DNA of 64,000 nt from Chryseosolibacter indicum (GTDB lineage: Bacteria > Bacteroidota > Bacteroidia > Cytophagales > Cyclobacteriaceae). The notes under the pieces are model-generated. The model saw only the letters and a list, made by a program, of their open reading frames with translations. It searched no databases and had not been told where the DNA came from. Made by a program: the position numbers and the translations under genes. Positions 8,583-18,100 of the stretch are shown here, in pieces. Every line of letters begins with the position of its first letter. Position 1 is the stretch's first letter. Where the stretch lies: the NCBI RefSeq assembly GCF_018598585.1, contig NZ_JAHESD010000003.1, forward strand, positions 1-64,000, written 5' to 3'.

Positions 8583-9659
8583 ATGAATAAAAATTTATAT
8601 GTTGTGCTCATGGCAGGTGGCGTGGGCGTGCGTTTTTGGCCTTATAGCCGTAATTCAAGACCGAAACAGTTTCTTGATGTTTTAGGAACTGGTAAAACCT
8701 TAATCCAATCTACGCTGGAAAGATTTTTACCACTATGCCCCATGGAGAATATCTATGTGGTAACGCACGAAGAACATGCTGCACTGGTGAAACAGCAACT
8801 TCCTGAGTTAAGCGATCAGCAAATCCTTGCCGAACCTATGCGAAAAAATACCGCTGCATGTATCGCTTATGCCAGTTATAAAATTTATGAAAAAAATAAG
8901 GACGCGATAATTGTTGTTTCTCCCTCTGACCATCTCATCATGAAAGAGAATGAGTTCAGAGATATCATTAAAAAAGCAGTTGATCAGGCTAAAGCACAAG
9001 ACAAGCTTATTACCTTAGGTATTAAACCCACCAGACCAGAAACTGGTTACGGTTATATTCAATATCATACTGAAAAAAACTTCGCAAAAAAGGTGAAAAC
9101 CTTCACAGAGAAGCCAGAACTTACATTGGCTAAAAAATTTTTAGAGAGCGGAGATTTCGTTTGGAACGCCGGAATTTTTATCTGGGGTGTTCAGGCAATT
9201 GTAAAAGCACTTCAATCTTATACACCTGAAATGGCTGAAGTGTTTGAAGATATTAAGACCAAACTGGGTACTTCAGAAGAGAAGGGAGCAATACAGGCAG
9301 CATACCCTCAATGTAAAAGCATATCGATAGATTATGCTGTTATGGAGAAAGCGCAAAACGTCTATGTATGTCTTGGAGACTTCGATTGGTCTGATCTCGG
9401 CTCATGGGCTTCTATTCATGAGATCTCTGCAAAAGATGAAAACAACAACGCCATCAGCGCCAATGCCCAGACGTACGATACACGAAACTGCATCATCAGA
9501 GGTTCTAATGATAAATTAATTGTAGTACAAGGTTTGAATGGCTACCTCGTGGGTGAGTTTGGTAACGTAGTAATAGTTTGCGAGAAAGATAAAGAAGAAC
9601 AATTCAGAAGATTCGTGAACGACGTAAAAACAAGACCTAACGCCAACGAATTTATTTAA
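8583..9659 (+). CDS. manC: Mannose-1-phosphate guanylyltransferase
   Basis: 358-residue nucleotidyltransferase making GDP-mannose from GTP and mannose-1-phosphate, a precursor for surface polysaccharides. The N-terminal signature MAGGVGVRFWPYSRNSRPKQF contains the GGxGxRxWPxSR...PKQ nucleotide-binding motif, and VSPSDHLI and TFTEKPELTLAKKFLESG are also typical. Only the transferase domain is present; the C-terminal phosphomannose isomerase domain of bifunctional enzymes is absent, which is normal for this length. It follows kdsD on the same strand and both feed envelope glycan synthesis. A 15-bp stem terminator follows. Confidence 0.92.
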   Translation: MNKNLYVVLMAGGVGVRFWPYSRNSRPKQFLDVLGTGKTLIQSTLERFLPLCPMENIYVVTHEEHAALVKQQLPELSDQQILAEPMRKNTAACIAYASYKIYEKNKDAIIVVSPSDHLIMKENEFRDIIKKAVDQAKAQDKLITLGIKPTRPETGYGYIQYHTEKNFAKKVKTFTEKPELTLAKKFLESGDFVWNAGIFIWGVQAIVKALQSYTPEMAEVFEDIKTKLGTSEEKGAIQAAYPQCKSISIDYAVMEKAQNVYVCLGDFDWSDLGSWASIHEISAKDENNNAISANAQTYDTRNCIIRGSNDKLIVVQGLNGYLVGEFGNVVIVCEKDKEEQFRRFVNDVKTRPNANEFI

Positions 9660-9670
9660 AGATATATAAT

Positions 9671-9716
9671 TCCAGGTTTTCTATTTTCTCTAATGAGTAG
9701 TAATAGAAAACCTGGA
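9671..9716. terminator. Bidirectional terminator between manC and the hxlR gene
   Basis: Perfect 15-bp stem (9671-9685 with 9702-9716) flanked by A/T-rich sequence between two convergent genes. Confidence 0.8.
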
Positions 9717-9725
9717 TTTCCATTT

Positions 9726-10073
9726 TTACGCTTCTACAGCTTTAGCTTCATTTAATACAAAAGCATTTCCCCAGTCTCTCATAGCTTCGGTAACGGGTAA
9801 CAACGCTTTGCCTTTATCAGTAAGAAAGTATTCTACTTTTGGAGGAATTTCTGCATAGATCTTTCGCAGAATAATTCCATCATTTTCCAGTTCCCGGAGT
9901 TGGGTGGTAAGCATCTGTTTGCTGATGTCTTTCAGCATCATGCTCATTTTTCCGAACCTGTTAATATCGTTATTGATGAGATGAATGATAAGTATCTTCC
10001 ATTTACCTCCAATAACACTCATAGTTGCTGTAACAGGACAATTAGTAATATTTTCTAAGCTGATTGAACTCAT
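9726..10073 (-). CDS. HxlR-family winged-helix transcriptional regulator
   Basis: 115 residues with the HxlR (DUF24) fold. The hallmarks are an N-terminal Cys in ITNCPVTATMSVIGGKWKILII, the recognition helix region DISKQMLTTQLRELENDGII, and the wing RKIYAEIPPKVEYFLTDKGKALLPV. Such regulators often sense electrophiles or oxidants through the conserved Cys (Cys12 here). It is transcribed divergently from an NmrA-type oxidoreductase, the same arrangement as ytfH/ytfG (qorB) pairs in other bacteria. A perfect 23-bp palindrome in the divergent region is a candidate operator. Confidence 0.88.
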   Translation of the reverse strand: MSSISLENITNCPVTATMSVIGGKWKILIIHLINNDINRFGKMSMMLKDISKQMLTTQLRELENDGIILRKIYAEIPPKVEYFLTDKGKALLPVTEAMRDWGNAFVLNEAKAVEA

Positions 10074-10101
10074 ATATTATTGACTATCAGTAATGGTCTG
10101 T

Positions 10102-10124
10102 TTTATCTGACTATATCAGATAAA
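10102..10124. promoter_or_regulatory. Perfect inverted repeat, candidate HxlR operator
   Basis: Two perfect 9-bp arms (10102-10110 TTTATCTGA and 10116-10124 TCAGATAAA) separated by CTATA. It lies between the divergent hxlR and NmrA genes, 28 bp upstream of the regulator start and about 70 bp before the oxidoreductase ATG. Confidence 0.55.
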
Positions 10125-10193
10125 TATAACTACTTACAAATAAAGAACTTACTCTCTACAATTGCAAAGCAAAAACAAACAATGCTTACCATT

Positions 10194-11075
10194 ATGAAAA
10201 AGTATGTTATTACAGGATCGATAGGTCACATCAGTAAACCAATTGTTCAAGAGTTAGTAAAACATAACAAAGAAGTTAGTGTGATAACCAGTAACGTTGA
10301 TCGCCTAGGTGAAATTGAAAAACTTGGAGCGAAAGCCCTTATAGGGTCTGTTCATGATTCTTCTTTTGTTAAAGCTGCCTTTAAAGATGCAGATGTAATC
10401 TATACCATGATACCTCCGATATGGCAGACTTCCAACTGGCGTGCTTCACAAGATGAGGTAGCGAAAAATTATGAGGAGGCAATAAAAGCGAGCAGTGCTC
10501 AGTACGTTGTAAACCTCAGCAGCATAGGAGCTGATGTTGGAAGTGGTGTTGGCCCGGTTGATGGTGTTGCTGCTTTTGAGAAGAAGTTGAATGCGCTTCC
10601 TGTTAAGGTAAAACACCTTCGGCCGTCATACTTCTTTTACAACTTCTTCGCACAGCTAGGCATGACAAAGGGTGCTGGTATACTAGGTGGTAACTTTGGA
10701 GATACAGAGAAATTGTTTCTTGTACATACCAATGACATTGCTGAAGCTGCGACGGAAGAACTATTAAATCTGAATTTTAAAGGTAACTCGGTTCGATATG
10801 TTATCGGTGATGAACGCAGTGGTGAAGAAATAGCTGATGTATTAGGAAGGGCAGTAGGAAAGCCATTAAAATGGGTTGTGTTTACTGACGAACAACAGAA
10901 GCAGGGCCTACTTCACGCTGGTCTCTCTGAAACACACGCAGAAAACTTCACACAAATGGGAAAAGCCATGAGAGAGGGGATCATGCAGGCAGATGCCAGA
11001 AGAAACAAACCGGTATTTTCTAAAACAAAGCTTGAAGATTTTGCTAAAGAATTTGCATCGGTCTATAATCAATAG
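10194..11075 (+). CDS. NmrA-like NAD(P)-binding oxidoreductase
   Basis: Short-chain-dehydrogenase-like (atypical SDR, NmrA/QorB) protein. It opens with a Rossmann strand and turn (MKKYVITGSIGHISKPIVQELV; the glycine motif is GSIGHIS rather than GxxGxxG) and contains ADVIYTMIPP and YVVNLSSIGAD. It may reduce quinones with NAD(P)H, inferred from family and from its divergent HxlR partner. The open frame extends upstream to 10080, but that part reads like untranslated leader and covers the palindrome. ATG codons at 10182 and 10194 are the credible starts; the one at 10194 begins directly with the Rossmann strand (293 residues). Confidence 0.82.
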   Translation: MKKYVITGSIGHISKPIVQELVKHNKEVSVITSNVDRLGEIEKLGAKALIGSVHDSSFVKAAFKDADVIYTMIPPIWQTSNWRASQDEVAKNYEEAIKASSAQYVVNLSSIGADVGSGVGPVDGVAAFEKKLNALPVKVKHLRPSYFFYNFFAQLGMTKGAGILGGNFGDTEKLFLVHTNDIAEAATEELLNLNFKGNSVRYVIGDERSGEEIADVLGRAVGKPLKWVVFTDEQQKQGLLHAGLSETHAENFTQMGKAMREGIMQADARRNKPVFSKTKLEDFAKEFASVYNQ

Positions 11076-11079
11076 AATA

Positions 11080-11113
11080 AAAAGGCGGTACTGTCACGTC
11101 AGTATCGCCTTTT
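11080..11113. terminator. Bidirectional terminator between NmrA gene and rlmB
   Basis: 14-bp stem (11080-11093 with 11100-11113, one G-T pair), 6-nt loop, A-run on one side and T-run on the other, between convergent genes. Confidence 0.82.
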
Positions 11114-11135
11114 GTATTTACATAAATAAGTGTTG

Positions 11136-11873
11136 TTATTTTAATCTGCGTCTTACAACTTCATATACTATAATTCCCGCGGCTACTGAAACGTTTAATG
11201 AACCGATCTTTCCCTTCATAGGAATTTTAGCCAGGTCATCTGCGTCTCGCAGCAGCGCATCACTAATGCCATCTTCTTCAGATCCCATAATTAGTGCCAC
11301 TGGCCCGCTCACATCAATGTGATAAATTTCTTTAGATGCTTTTTCCGTGCAGGCAACAATTTTGATTCCACTATCACGCAGAAGTCTTATTGTTTTTTTA
11401 AGATCCTTCTCACGAGCTACAGGCAAATGATTGAGAGCGCCTGCAGAAGTTTTCATAGCATCACTTGTAATTGGCGCGCTACCTTTTTCTCCTATAATGA
11501 TACCATCAACGCCAGCGCACTCTGCTGTTCTCGCAATAGCACCAAAATTTCTAACATCGGTAATTCTATCCAGTATAATAAAAAGCGGTTCTCTGCCTTC
11601 GCTAAAAGCCTTGTCGATTAGATCTTCTACTGATGCATAAGAAACAGAAGACAGCAGGCAAATAACCCCCTGATGATTTTTAGTAGATAACCTTTTTAAC
11701 TTCTCTGCAGGAACGAACGTGTAAGGTGCCTTTTTCTCTTTGGCTATGTTAATAAGCTCTTTAATTAAGTCGTTAACAAGGCCCGATTGAATCATGATCT
11801 TTTCAATCTGTTTACCCGCATGTATAGCTTCAATTACTGCGCGGGTGCCATATATCATATCTGTTTTTTCCAT
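11136..11873 (-). CDS. rlmB: 23S rRNA (guanosine-2'-O-)-methyltransferase RlmB, TrmH family
   Basis: 245-residue SPOUT methyltransferase. The N-terminal substrate-binding domain starts DMIYGTRAVIEAIHAGKQIEKI. The catalytic part shows the TrmH motifs: motif 1 ITDVRNFGAIARTAE with its Asn/Arg, motif 2 ALIMGSEEDGIS and motif 3 IPMKGKIGSLNVSVAAGI. E. coli RlmB methylates G2251 in the peptidyl-transferase P loop. Length and motifs fit RlmB, although other TrmH-family guanosine methylases look similar. It is followed on the same strand by no close partner; the GWxTD gene upstream ends 44 bp before its start. Confidence 0.88.
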   Translation of the reverse strand: MEKTDMIYGTRAVIEAIHAGKQIEKIMIQSGLVNDLIKELINIAKEKKAPYTFVPAEKLKRLSTKNHQGVICLLSSVSYASVEDLIDKAFSEGREPLFIILDRITDVRNFGAIARTAECAGVDGIIIGEKGSAPITSDAMKTSAGALNHLPVAREKDLKKTIRLLRDSGIKIVACTEKASKEIYHIDVSGPVALIMGSEEDGISDALLRDADDLAKIPMKGKIGSLNVSVAAGIIVYEVVRRRLK

Positions 11874-11916
11874 TCTCTAGTGTTGTAGTTTGCTGGCGTA
11901 GCGATAAGGTTAGTAG

Positions 11917-13080
11917 TTAAAATCGGGCATTTCGCCAAAGGTCTACTACTTCATACCAAACTTCCTGAAATTTTTTACTTCTGATTAAAACATAGTTTTC
12001 AGGATCAAATAAACTGCTGGACTTAACAAAGTCGAAAGAAACGTTAAAGGCTTCATTCTTGTAACTCCATACTTCGCGATCATGAAACTTTAAGACCTGG
12101 TCAGGCACACCAAAGATAATATATATCATCCCTCGGTCTGTCTTCCAGCCCTCTTTATATGAAGTAAAATATTGGTTGGCCAATTCTACTCTTCTAAAAT
12201 AATTCCTGATAAGTATTTTTGCGCGTTCCGCATCTCCAGTAATGTTCAGTACCGTCCTGTCAAATGCTTTTTTATCGCCATTCGCATTTTCAAGCCTGTC
12301 ATATTCCTGCTTGGTGCAGATGTAAATAAGAGGTCCTGGTAGATTTTGTATCAAAGAGTAACGCGGGTAATCACTTTCTGATCGTACTGCCAGGCCTTGC
12401 GTAGCCAAAGTATCTCTTTGAAAAAGATACAAACCATCTCTATTTAATGAGAAAGTAGCATCCGGTTGAACAGTGAAAACAGAGTCTGATTTCATTTCCC
12501 TGGATACCTTCGCCTGTGCTTCTGAAAAGCCAGGTGCAGCAGATGGAAATTTATCGTTATAATAGAATACGTGATAGGGTGAAGCCGTATCCTTTAACGT
12601 GACCTGTTGTGTTGGCTTTACAAATTGTTCAGTTACAGGTGCATCCCCTGTTGTTAAATATGTATTTACAGGAAAAGTTTCTTCTAATGATTTGTAAAAC
12701 AGCCAGGCGCGTTTTAAGGGCTCGTTAATAACGCGTGCGACTAAAATTTTAGGAGCACCTGAAACTGGAAAGGATATTTCGCCATTTATCCCTGTGGTGC
12801 TACGTACAGGTTCACTTGAAGTAAATGATAACGCACCTTCAACTTTGCTGCTAAGAGCGTCGCGACCCTGCCATTGAATAGTAAAGTTTTCAATATCATT
12901 TGCGTTTGCTGTCTGAAGCTTATAAAGGATCACCCAATTATCGTTTTGTTTTACAGGCTTCAATTGTAAGCTTACTTCAGTATCCGGATTATACAGGTAA
13001 TTGTAGTTGATATCACGCAAAGCTTGTCCATAAGCCAGGGTGCTAATGAGTAGGAAGGCCACACTTAGACATTTATTCAT
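11917..13080 (-). CDS. GWxTD domain-containing exported protein
   Basis: 387 residues with a signal peptide (cleavage probably after AYGQA) and, near the C-terminus, the GWxTD motif at residues 311-315 (GWKTDRGMIYIIFGVPDQV). The domain is widespread in Bacteroidota and a few other phyla, and its function is unknown. The middle region is predicted only as beta-rich from sequence inspection. The last 77 residues form the conserved module with many aromatic residues. The protein is probably periplasmic or surface exposed. It lies upstream of rlmB on the same strand and may be cotranscribed, but nothing else links the two. Confidence 0.82.
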   Translation of the reverse strand: MNKCLSVAFLLISTLAYGQALRDINYNYLYNPDTEVSLQLKPVKQNDNWVILYKLQTANANDIENFTIQWQGRDALSSKVEGALSFTSSEPVRSTTGINGEISFPVSGAPKILVARVINEPLKRAWLFYKSLEETFPVNTYLTTGDAPVTEQFVKPTQQVTLKDTASPYHVFYYNDKFPSAAPGFSEAQAKVSREMKSDSVFTVQPDATFSLNRDGLYLFQRDTLATQGLAVRSESDYPRYSLIQNLPGPLIYICTKQEYDRLENANGDKKAFDRTVLNITGDAERAKILIRNYFRRVELANQYFTSYKEGWKTDRGMIYIIFGVPDQVLKFHDREVWSYKNEAFNVSFDFVKSSSLFDPENYVLIRSKKFQEVWYEVVDLWRNARF

Positions 13081-13160
13081 ACTAATTGCAGATTATCGGG
13101 CACGAATATCAGGATAAAAGTTTTAATTCAGGAATCCTCTTTACCAAGTAATTGAAATAC

Positions 13161-13168
13161 TATTTTTG
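13161..13168 (+). promoter_or_regulatory. -7 promoter element, leaderless geometry, of the methyltransferase gene
   Basis: TATTTTTG matches TAnnTTTG and lies four bases before the ATG at 13173, the same spacing seen at rmuC. It implies a transcript starting at the start codon. No convincing -33 element. Confidence 0.5.
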
Positions 13169-13172
13169 CGCC

Positions 13173-13949
13173 ATGGCAAAGATATTCACAACTGAGATTA
13201 CCAGTGAAAAGATCACTTCTGATAATCCTATTCATCAACGTCTGTTTAAAGCATATGTTGTGGCGAAAGATTATGTTCAGGGCGATGTTTTGGAGGTTGG
13301 ATGTGGTGAAGGTAGAGGAATAAGCCTGTTGATGGAGCGTGCCAAAAGCTTTACGGCCGTTGATAAGATTAAGCCGGTAATTGATAATTTACAAAAGCAA
13401 TATCCTTCCGGGAAGTTCATGAGCATGAACATTCCCCCATTATCAGGTCTTGCCGATGATACCTATGATTTTATTGTTAGTTTTCAGGTAATTGAGCACA
13501 TTGAGAATGATGGGCTATTCCTGAAAGAAATCCACCGTGTTCTCAAGCCAGGTGGTACAGCCCTGCTCACTACGCCTAATCGCAAAATGTCTTTGTCTAG
13601 AAATCCCTGGCATGTCCGCGAATACCTCCCGCACGAACTTACTAACCTTGCTTCAAAGTCTTTTAAAGAGGTAGAAATGAAAGGAATCACCGGTAACGAA
13701 AAGGTGATGAACTACTACGAGCAAAATAAAAAGTCGGTTGAGAAGTTTACCCGCTGGGACCTTCTCAATCTACAGCACCGGCTGCCTGCCTCTTTGCTGC
13801 GTATTCCGTATGAGATCTTAAACCGTTGGAACAGGAATAAACTTCAGACCACCGATAATAAACTGGTGCTCGATATTAAACATGAAGATTATATCGTAGT
13901 AGATGATGCCAGCAATGCTTTAGACTTATTATTAGTTGTAAAGAAGTAG
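13173..13949 (+). CDS. Class I SAM-dependent methyltransferase
   Basis: 258 residues from the ATG at 13173. An in-frame TTG at 13152 lies upstream of the promoter box and is rejected. Motif I is VLEVGCGEGRG, with FTAVDKI as the acidic post-I strand, FIVSFQVIEHI as motif II, and LKPGGTALLTTPNR as motif III, giving a Methyltransf_11/UbiE-like Rossmann fold. The substrate cannot be told from sequence. The C-terminal part (about 90 residues, WDLLNLQHRLPASLL) is outside the fold and may bind the acceptor. It converges with the DUF4272 gene with only 7 bp between stops and no visible terminator. Confidence 0.82.
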   Translation: MAKIFTTEITSEKITSDNPIHQRLFKAYVVAKDYVQGDVLEVGCGEGRGISLLMERAKSFTAVDKIKPVIDNLQKQYPSGKFMSMNIPPLSGLADDTYDFIVSFQVIEHIENDGLFLKEIHRVLKPGGTALLTTPNRKMSLSRNPWHVREYLPHELTNLASKSFKEVEMKGITGNEKVMNYYEQNKKSVEKFTRWDLLNLQHRLPASLLRIPYEILNRWNRNKLQTTDNKLVLDIKHEDYIVVDDASNALDLLLVVKK

Positions 13950-13956
13950 AAAGGAA

Positions 13957-14622
13957 TTATTCATCCCACTTCTCATTAACAAACATAATCCAGTTAATGG
14001 CGTTATACCTTTCGTGAACAATACCTGCATTTAATGGCAACTCGTATGAGCCATCCAGGTCTGCCTCGCGCAATGCCCAAAGAAGCCGGAATGTTAAATC
14101 TGCCTGATCAAGAATTTCAGTTGTAGACCTGATTGTTGCCGAGGTTATAAACCCGGTAGTATCCTGCATAAATGGAGGAAGAAGCGGTATTACCTTGTCG
14201 ATATTTATTTCACTTACCGGTAATTCCAGTTTATCCGTTTTATCTAGTGCCCAAAGCATAAACCAGATTGCTTCACCCCGCCATAATATTTGTGTTACTT
14301 CCGTTTCCGTAAGTTCTTTTTTCTCGAACCATGTTTTCTCCTGTGCTGTGGTGCTTTCCCAAAGTCCTTCTTTTTTAAGAAATAAAATTACGTCCTGCTT
14401 CAGGTGGTCCGCCTCAACAATGCAGTTCAGGTAGGTTAGAATTAAAAGTCGTTTTGCTATTTCTTGCGGTGTCCTTAATCTAACAGCACTTTCTTCTTCA
14501 AGCGGTGGCAACTGATCAATTAAAGTAATACCCAGACTTCGAAGTATTTGTTCTGTCTTTTCTTTTCTTTCTATGGCAGTCATTAACAGGTTGATCTCCT
14601 TTGATTTTTCTAAGGTAGCCAT
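13957..14622 (-). CDS. DUF4272 domain-containing protein
   Basis: 221 residues from the ATG at 14622. The open frame reaches 14820, but the extra 66 residues look like translated non-coding DNA and have no family character. The body resembles the DUF4272 family: PQEIAKRLLILTYLNCIVE near the start of the domain, then RGEAIWFMLWAL, LDQADLTFRLLWALREADL and the C-terminal ERYNAINWIMF. The function is unknown; the family is cytosolic, alpha-helical and Trp-rich. A 530-bp intergenic region with a phased repeat array lies upstream, so the array could be part of its control region or that of the divergent TPR gene. Confidence 0.7.
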   Translation of the reverse strand: MATLEKSKEINLLMTAIERKEKTEQILRSLGITLIDQLPPLEEESAVRLRTPQEIAKRLLILTYLNCIVEADHLKQDVILFLKKEGLWESTTAQEKTWFEKKELTETEVTQILWRGEAIWFMLWALDKTDKLELPVSEINIDKVIPLLPPFMQDTTGFITSATIRSTTEILDQADLTFRLLWALREADLDGSYELPLNAGIVHERYNAINWIMFVNEKWDE

Positions 14623-14813
14623 TACCACGGTGTAAAACCAATGATTATTGCCATGCGCTATTGGCGAGTTGAAAGACCTGCGAAATTTCGCTTGAAGGAT
14701 GTTCAAAGCCACGTTTTGTAGGCAATTATAGTGTTTTGTACTTCTGTAGCTAAAAGTGTATAGGACAACCATCTGTGTAGCTGGCTTGTAGCAAGCGACA
14801 ACCATGCGATGTT

Positions 14814-14885
14814 CATTCATTGACCATTCATGATTCGTTCATCAGGCATTCATAAAGCATTCATTGATCGTTCATATTGGTTCAT
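14814..14885. repeat. Phased array of seven CRTTCAT heptamers with 4-bp variable spacers
   Basis: TTCAT cores start at 14816, 14827, 14838, 14849, 14860 and 14871, exactly 11 bp apart, with a last one at 14881 (10 bp). Each is preceded by CA or CG (GG in the last), so the unit is CRTTCAT plus four non-conserved bases. The period is not a multiple of three and matches about one DNA helical turn. Confidence 0.75.
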
Positions 14886-15127
14886 AAACACCCCCTTTTA
14901 TGAAAGGAACACTAATTCTACAATCCAGCTACACTGAAGCTACCCCTATGGCAGACTTAAAAAACAGGCTGAGGTGACCCATCCATTATTGAAAAAGCAG
15001 GCAATCAGTCAATAGAAAAGCAGGTATTTACAGTCGCTACAATAACCATTATTGGTCATTTTCTCTTCAATTCCTTACAGGGATAATCCATTCAGCCACT
15101 TAAGGCATAAAATACGGCCATATTTAA

Positions 15128-15135
15128 TAATTTTG
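15128..15135 (+). promoter_or_regulatory. -7 promoter element of the TPR gene
   Basis: TAATTTTG matches TAnnTTTG; transcription would begin about 12 nt before the ATG at 15154, which supports that start over the upstream TTG-type start at 15052. Confidence 0.5.
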
Positions 15136-15153
15136 TCCATTAACGTTATTACT

Positions 15154-18100
15154 ATGAGAACCCCGCTAATTGCTTTTCTGTGCATTTCGCTATTTCATAC
15201 ATCTTTTGCACAAAAAGCCGACTCATTGCTACTGGTGCAATGGGAGGCTTCTTTAAAGAAATTTAGTGCTGGCAATTACAACGATGCAGCCCTCGGTTTT
15301 ACACAACTCATTAATTCGGGTTATAGCAATAAAGAAGTTTATGTGAAACGAGGTGTTGCGCTGTATCAGCTCAAACAATTTGATAAAGCAAAGACAGATT
15401 TCGATGAGGCTTTAAAAGCACGGATTAATACCGTAGAACTATTCGAATATCGTGGAAATACAAAATATAACCTCGATGATTATTCAGGCGCAGTAGGTGA
15501 TCTTGAAAAAGCAATATTGATGGGTGCCTCAGCCTATGAGACCCTTGCCAACCTTGGTAATGCAAAATTTAAATTGGAGAACTATAAAGATGCTGTTGCA
15601 TTTTATGACAAAGCTATAGCTACAGGAAAGGCAGATGCTATTCTCTACAACAACAGGGGTAAGGCAAAGTTTAATCTTCAGGATTATAAAGGATCAGTTC
15701 CTGATTTTACCAAAGCGCTTGAGTTAAAGGCTGGATACGAAAAAGCATTAGAAAACCGCGCAGAGGCACGTTATAAAATGCAGGATTGGAAGGGAAGTAT
15801 TGAAGACTTTGAAAAGATCCTTGCTTCCGGAAAAGCAGACGCTGATGTCTATCAAAAAATAGGAACAGCAAAATATACCTTGAACGATACCAAAGGCGCT
15901 GCTGAAGCGCTTGATAAAGCCATACAGAAAGGTGTAAAAGATAAAGACGTGTTTCGTATGCATGGTTTAACTGCGGCACAGTTGAACGATTGTGCTGGTG
16001 CAATAAAAAGTCTTACCGCTGCCGCGGGATTAGGAGCATCCGATAAAGACGTTTTTTATCAGCTAGGTGCATGCCAGTATAAGAATAAAGAATATGCGCC
16101 GGCTATCGAATCATTAAGCAGGGCCATCAATGCAGGGGCAAATACCAAGGAGGTATTTCTTTATAAAGGTAATGCAGCACTTGCCCAGAAAGATAATGAT
16201 AACGCTTTACGTGATTTGGAAAAAGCAGTTTCACTCGGTGTTAACGATGTTGAAGTTTTTAAGAGCATTGGTGATATTAAATTTCTAAAGAACGATCTTG
16301 CCGGAGCCATAAAAGCGTACGACCAGTCTGTAACACTTGGGGCAAGCGATCCGATTCTGTTCAACAATCGCGGTAAAGCGAAATTTAATCTACAAGATTA
16401 TAAAGGTTCCATTCCTGATTTCGATAAGGCTTTAGCATTAAAAGCAGATTATGACAAAGCATTGGAAAACAGAGCAGAGGCTAAGTTTAAAATTGAAGAT
16501 TGGAAAGGTAGCGCTGAAGACTTTGAGAAGCTGATAGCGAAGGGTAGGCCAGAGGTTGAGTTGCAACAGAAAGTAGGCGTAGCAAAATACAAGCTTAAAG
16601 ATTATAAAGGTGCTGTTGAGTCACTAAATGCTGTGTTGGCCAAAGGCGTAAAAGATAAAGAGGTATTCACCATGTTGGGTATGAGCAACGCCCAATTAGG
16701 TAATTGTGTTGATGCTGCCAAGAACTTGTCCAATGCGGTTACCCTGGGTGTTACAGATAAAGATGTGTTCACGCAATTGGGTACCTGCCAGTATAAGAAC
16801 AAAGAATATCCTTCTGCTATTGAATCGTTAAGCAGAGCGATTAATGCAGGCGTTGCCACAAAAGAGGTTTTCCTGTGCAAAGGAAATGCTGAATACATAC
16901 AGAAAGATTACGACAACGCTTTGCGCGATCTTGAAAAGGCAGTGTCGTTAGGTGCTGTTGAAGGAGAAGCGTATAAAAACATTGGCGATATCAAGTTTAT
17001 TAAGAATGATTTTCCAGGTGCCATCAGTAATTACGACAACGCCGTAAAGAATGGTTATAACGATGCCATTGTATTTAATAATCGCGGTAAAGCAAAAGCC
17101 AACGGAAAAGATTACCAGGGAGCTGTTTCAGATTATGATAAGGCTATTCAATTAAATGCTTCATACAGCAAAGCATTCTTAAACCGTGGTACTGCAAAAT
17201 TTGCGCTAAAGGATTACGCATCCACCATTGCCGATCTTGAAAAAGCCAAAGCCACTGAAGGTGAGACTGCTGACGTGTTGAAGATGTTGGGTATTTCTTA
17301 TTACAATACCAATAAAAAAGCTGAAGCTTCAACCAATCTTGAGAAGGCATTAAGCGCTGGAGAAAAAGATGGTAAGGTAAATTTGTATGCAGGATATCTT
17401 CGTTTTGAGAATGCGAAATACAAAGAAGCGGTTCAAGCACTTACGGCAGCCGAAATGGCAGGAGAGAAAGAAGATGAACTTTATCTGAAACGTGGTAAGG
17501 CATTCTTCGAAGATAAAAACTATGCTGGTGCTATTATCGATTTAGAAAAGTCGGCAGTAAACAATAAGGCCGATCTTTCTGCTTACGAAGCATTGTCTCT
17601 GGCTTACATAAACTCGCAGAAAGAAAAAGAAGCAACACCGCATCTAGAGAAAGCATTTTCACTAAGTACCAAGAATCCTGAAATACTTTTTCAGCTCGGT
17701 AACGTGCGCTTCAAACAGAATAATTACAATGGTGCAATAGATGCGTATGACAAAGCAATAGCATCCGGAGCCAACAACGAGATCATTTACAACAACAGGG
17801 GTAAAGCCAAGCTTAATGCAGGTATGGTTAAAGAATCTATTCCTGACTTCGATCGTGCATTAGGTATTAAACAAGATTATACACAAGCTTACCGAAACAG
17901 AGGCGCAGCAAAATTCAAACTTCAGGCGTATGCTGATGTAATTAATGACCTCGCCATTGTTGTATCGAAGGGAGAGGCGTCTGCTGACGACTACGCTATG
18001 CTTGGTACCGCGAGATATAACACCAAAGATTTTACAGGTGCCATTCCTGATCTTACCAAAGCAATAGAAGGCGCTACAAAAAATAACAACGTGTATGTGC

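Larger units (their letters stand above)
14623..15153. other. 530-bp divergent intergenic region
   Basis: Lies between the corrected starts of the DUF4272 and TPR genes. It contains the CRTTCAT array (14814-14885) and a TAATTTTG promoter element at 15128. I found no ORF with protein-like composition, no tRNA and no riboswitch in the rest. Confidence 0.6.

Noticed and set aside
10080-10193. N-terminal extension of the NmrA-like protein
   Set aside because: It overlaps the divergent control region and the palindrome and has no family similarity; the Rossmann strand begins at the ATG 10194.
14623-14820. 66-residue N-terminal extension of the DUF4272 protein
   Set aside because: No family similarity and unlike protein composition; the ATG at 14622 gives a normal-length product.
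14814-14885. Transposon end or att site
   Set aside because: No terminal inverted repeats, integrase or transposase nearby; the pattern is purely periodic.
15707-17440. Several antisense ORFs of 68-98 codons within the TPR gene
   Set aside because: They recur because the repeat DNA recurs; their products have no protein-family character.
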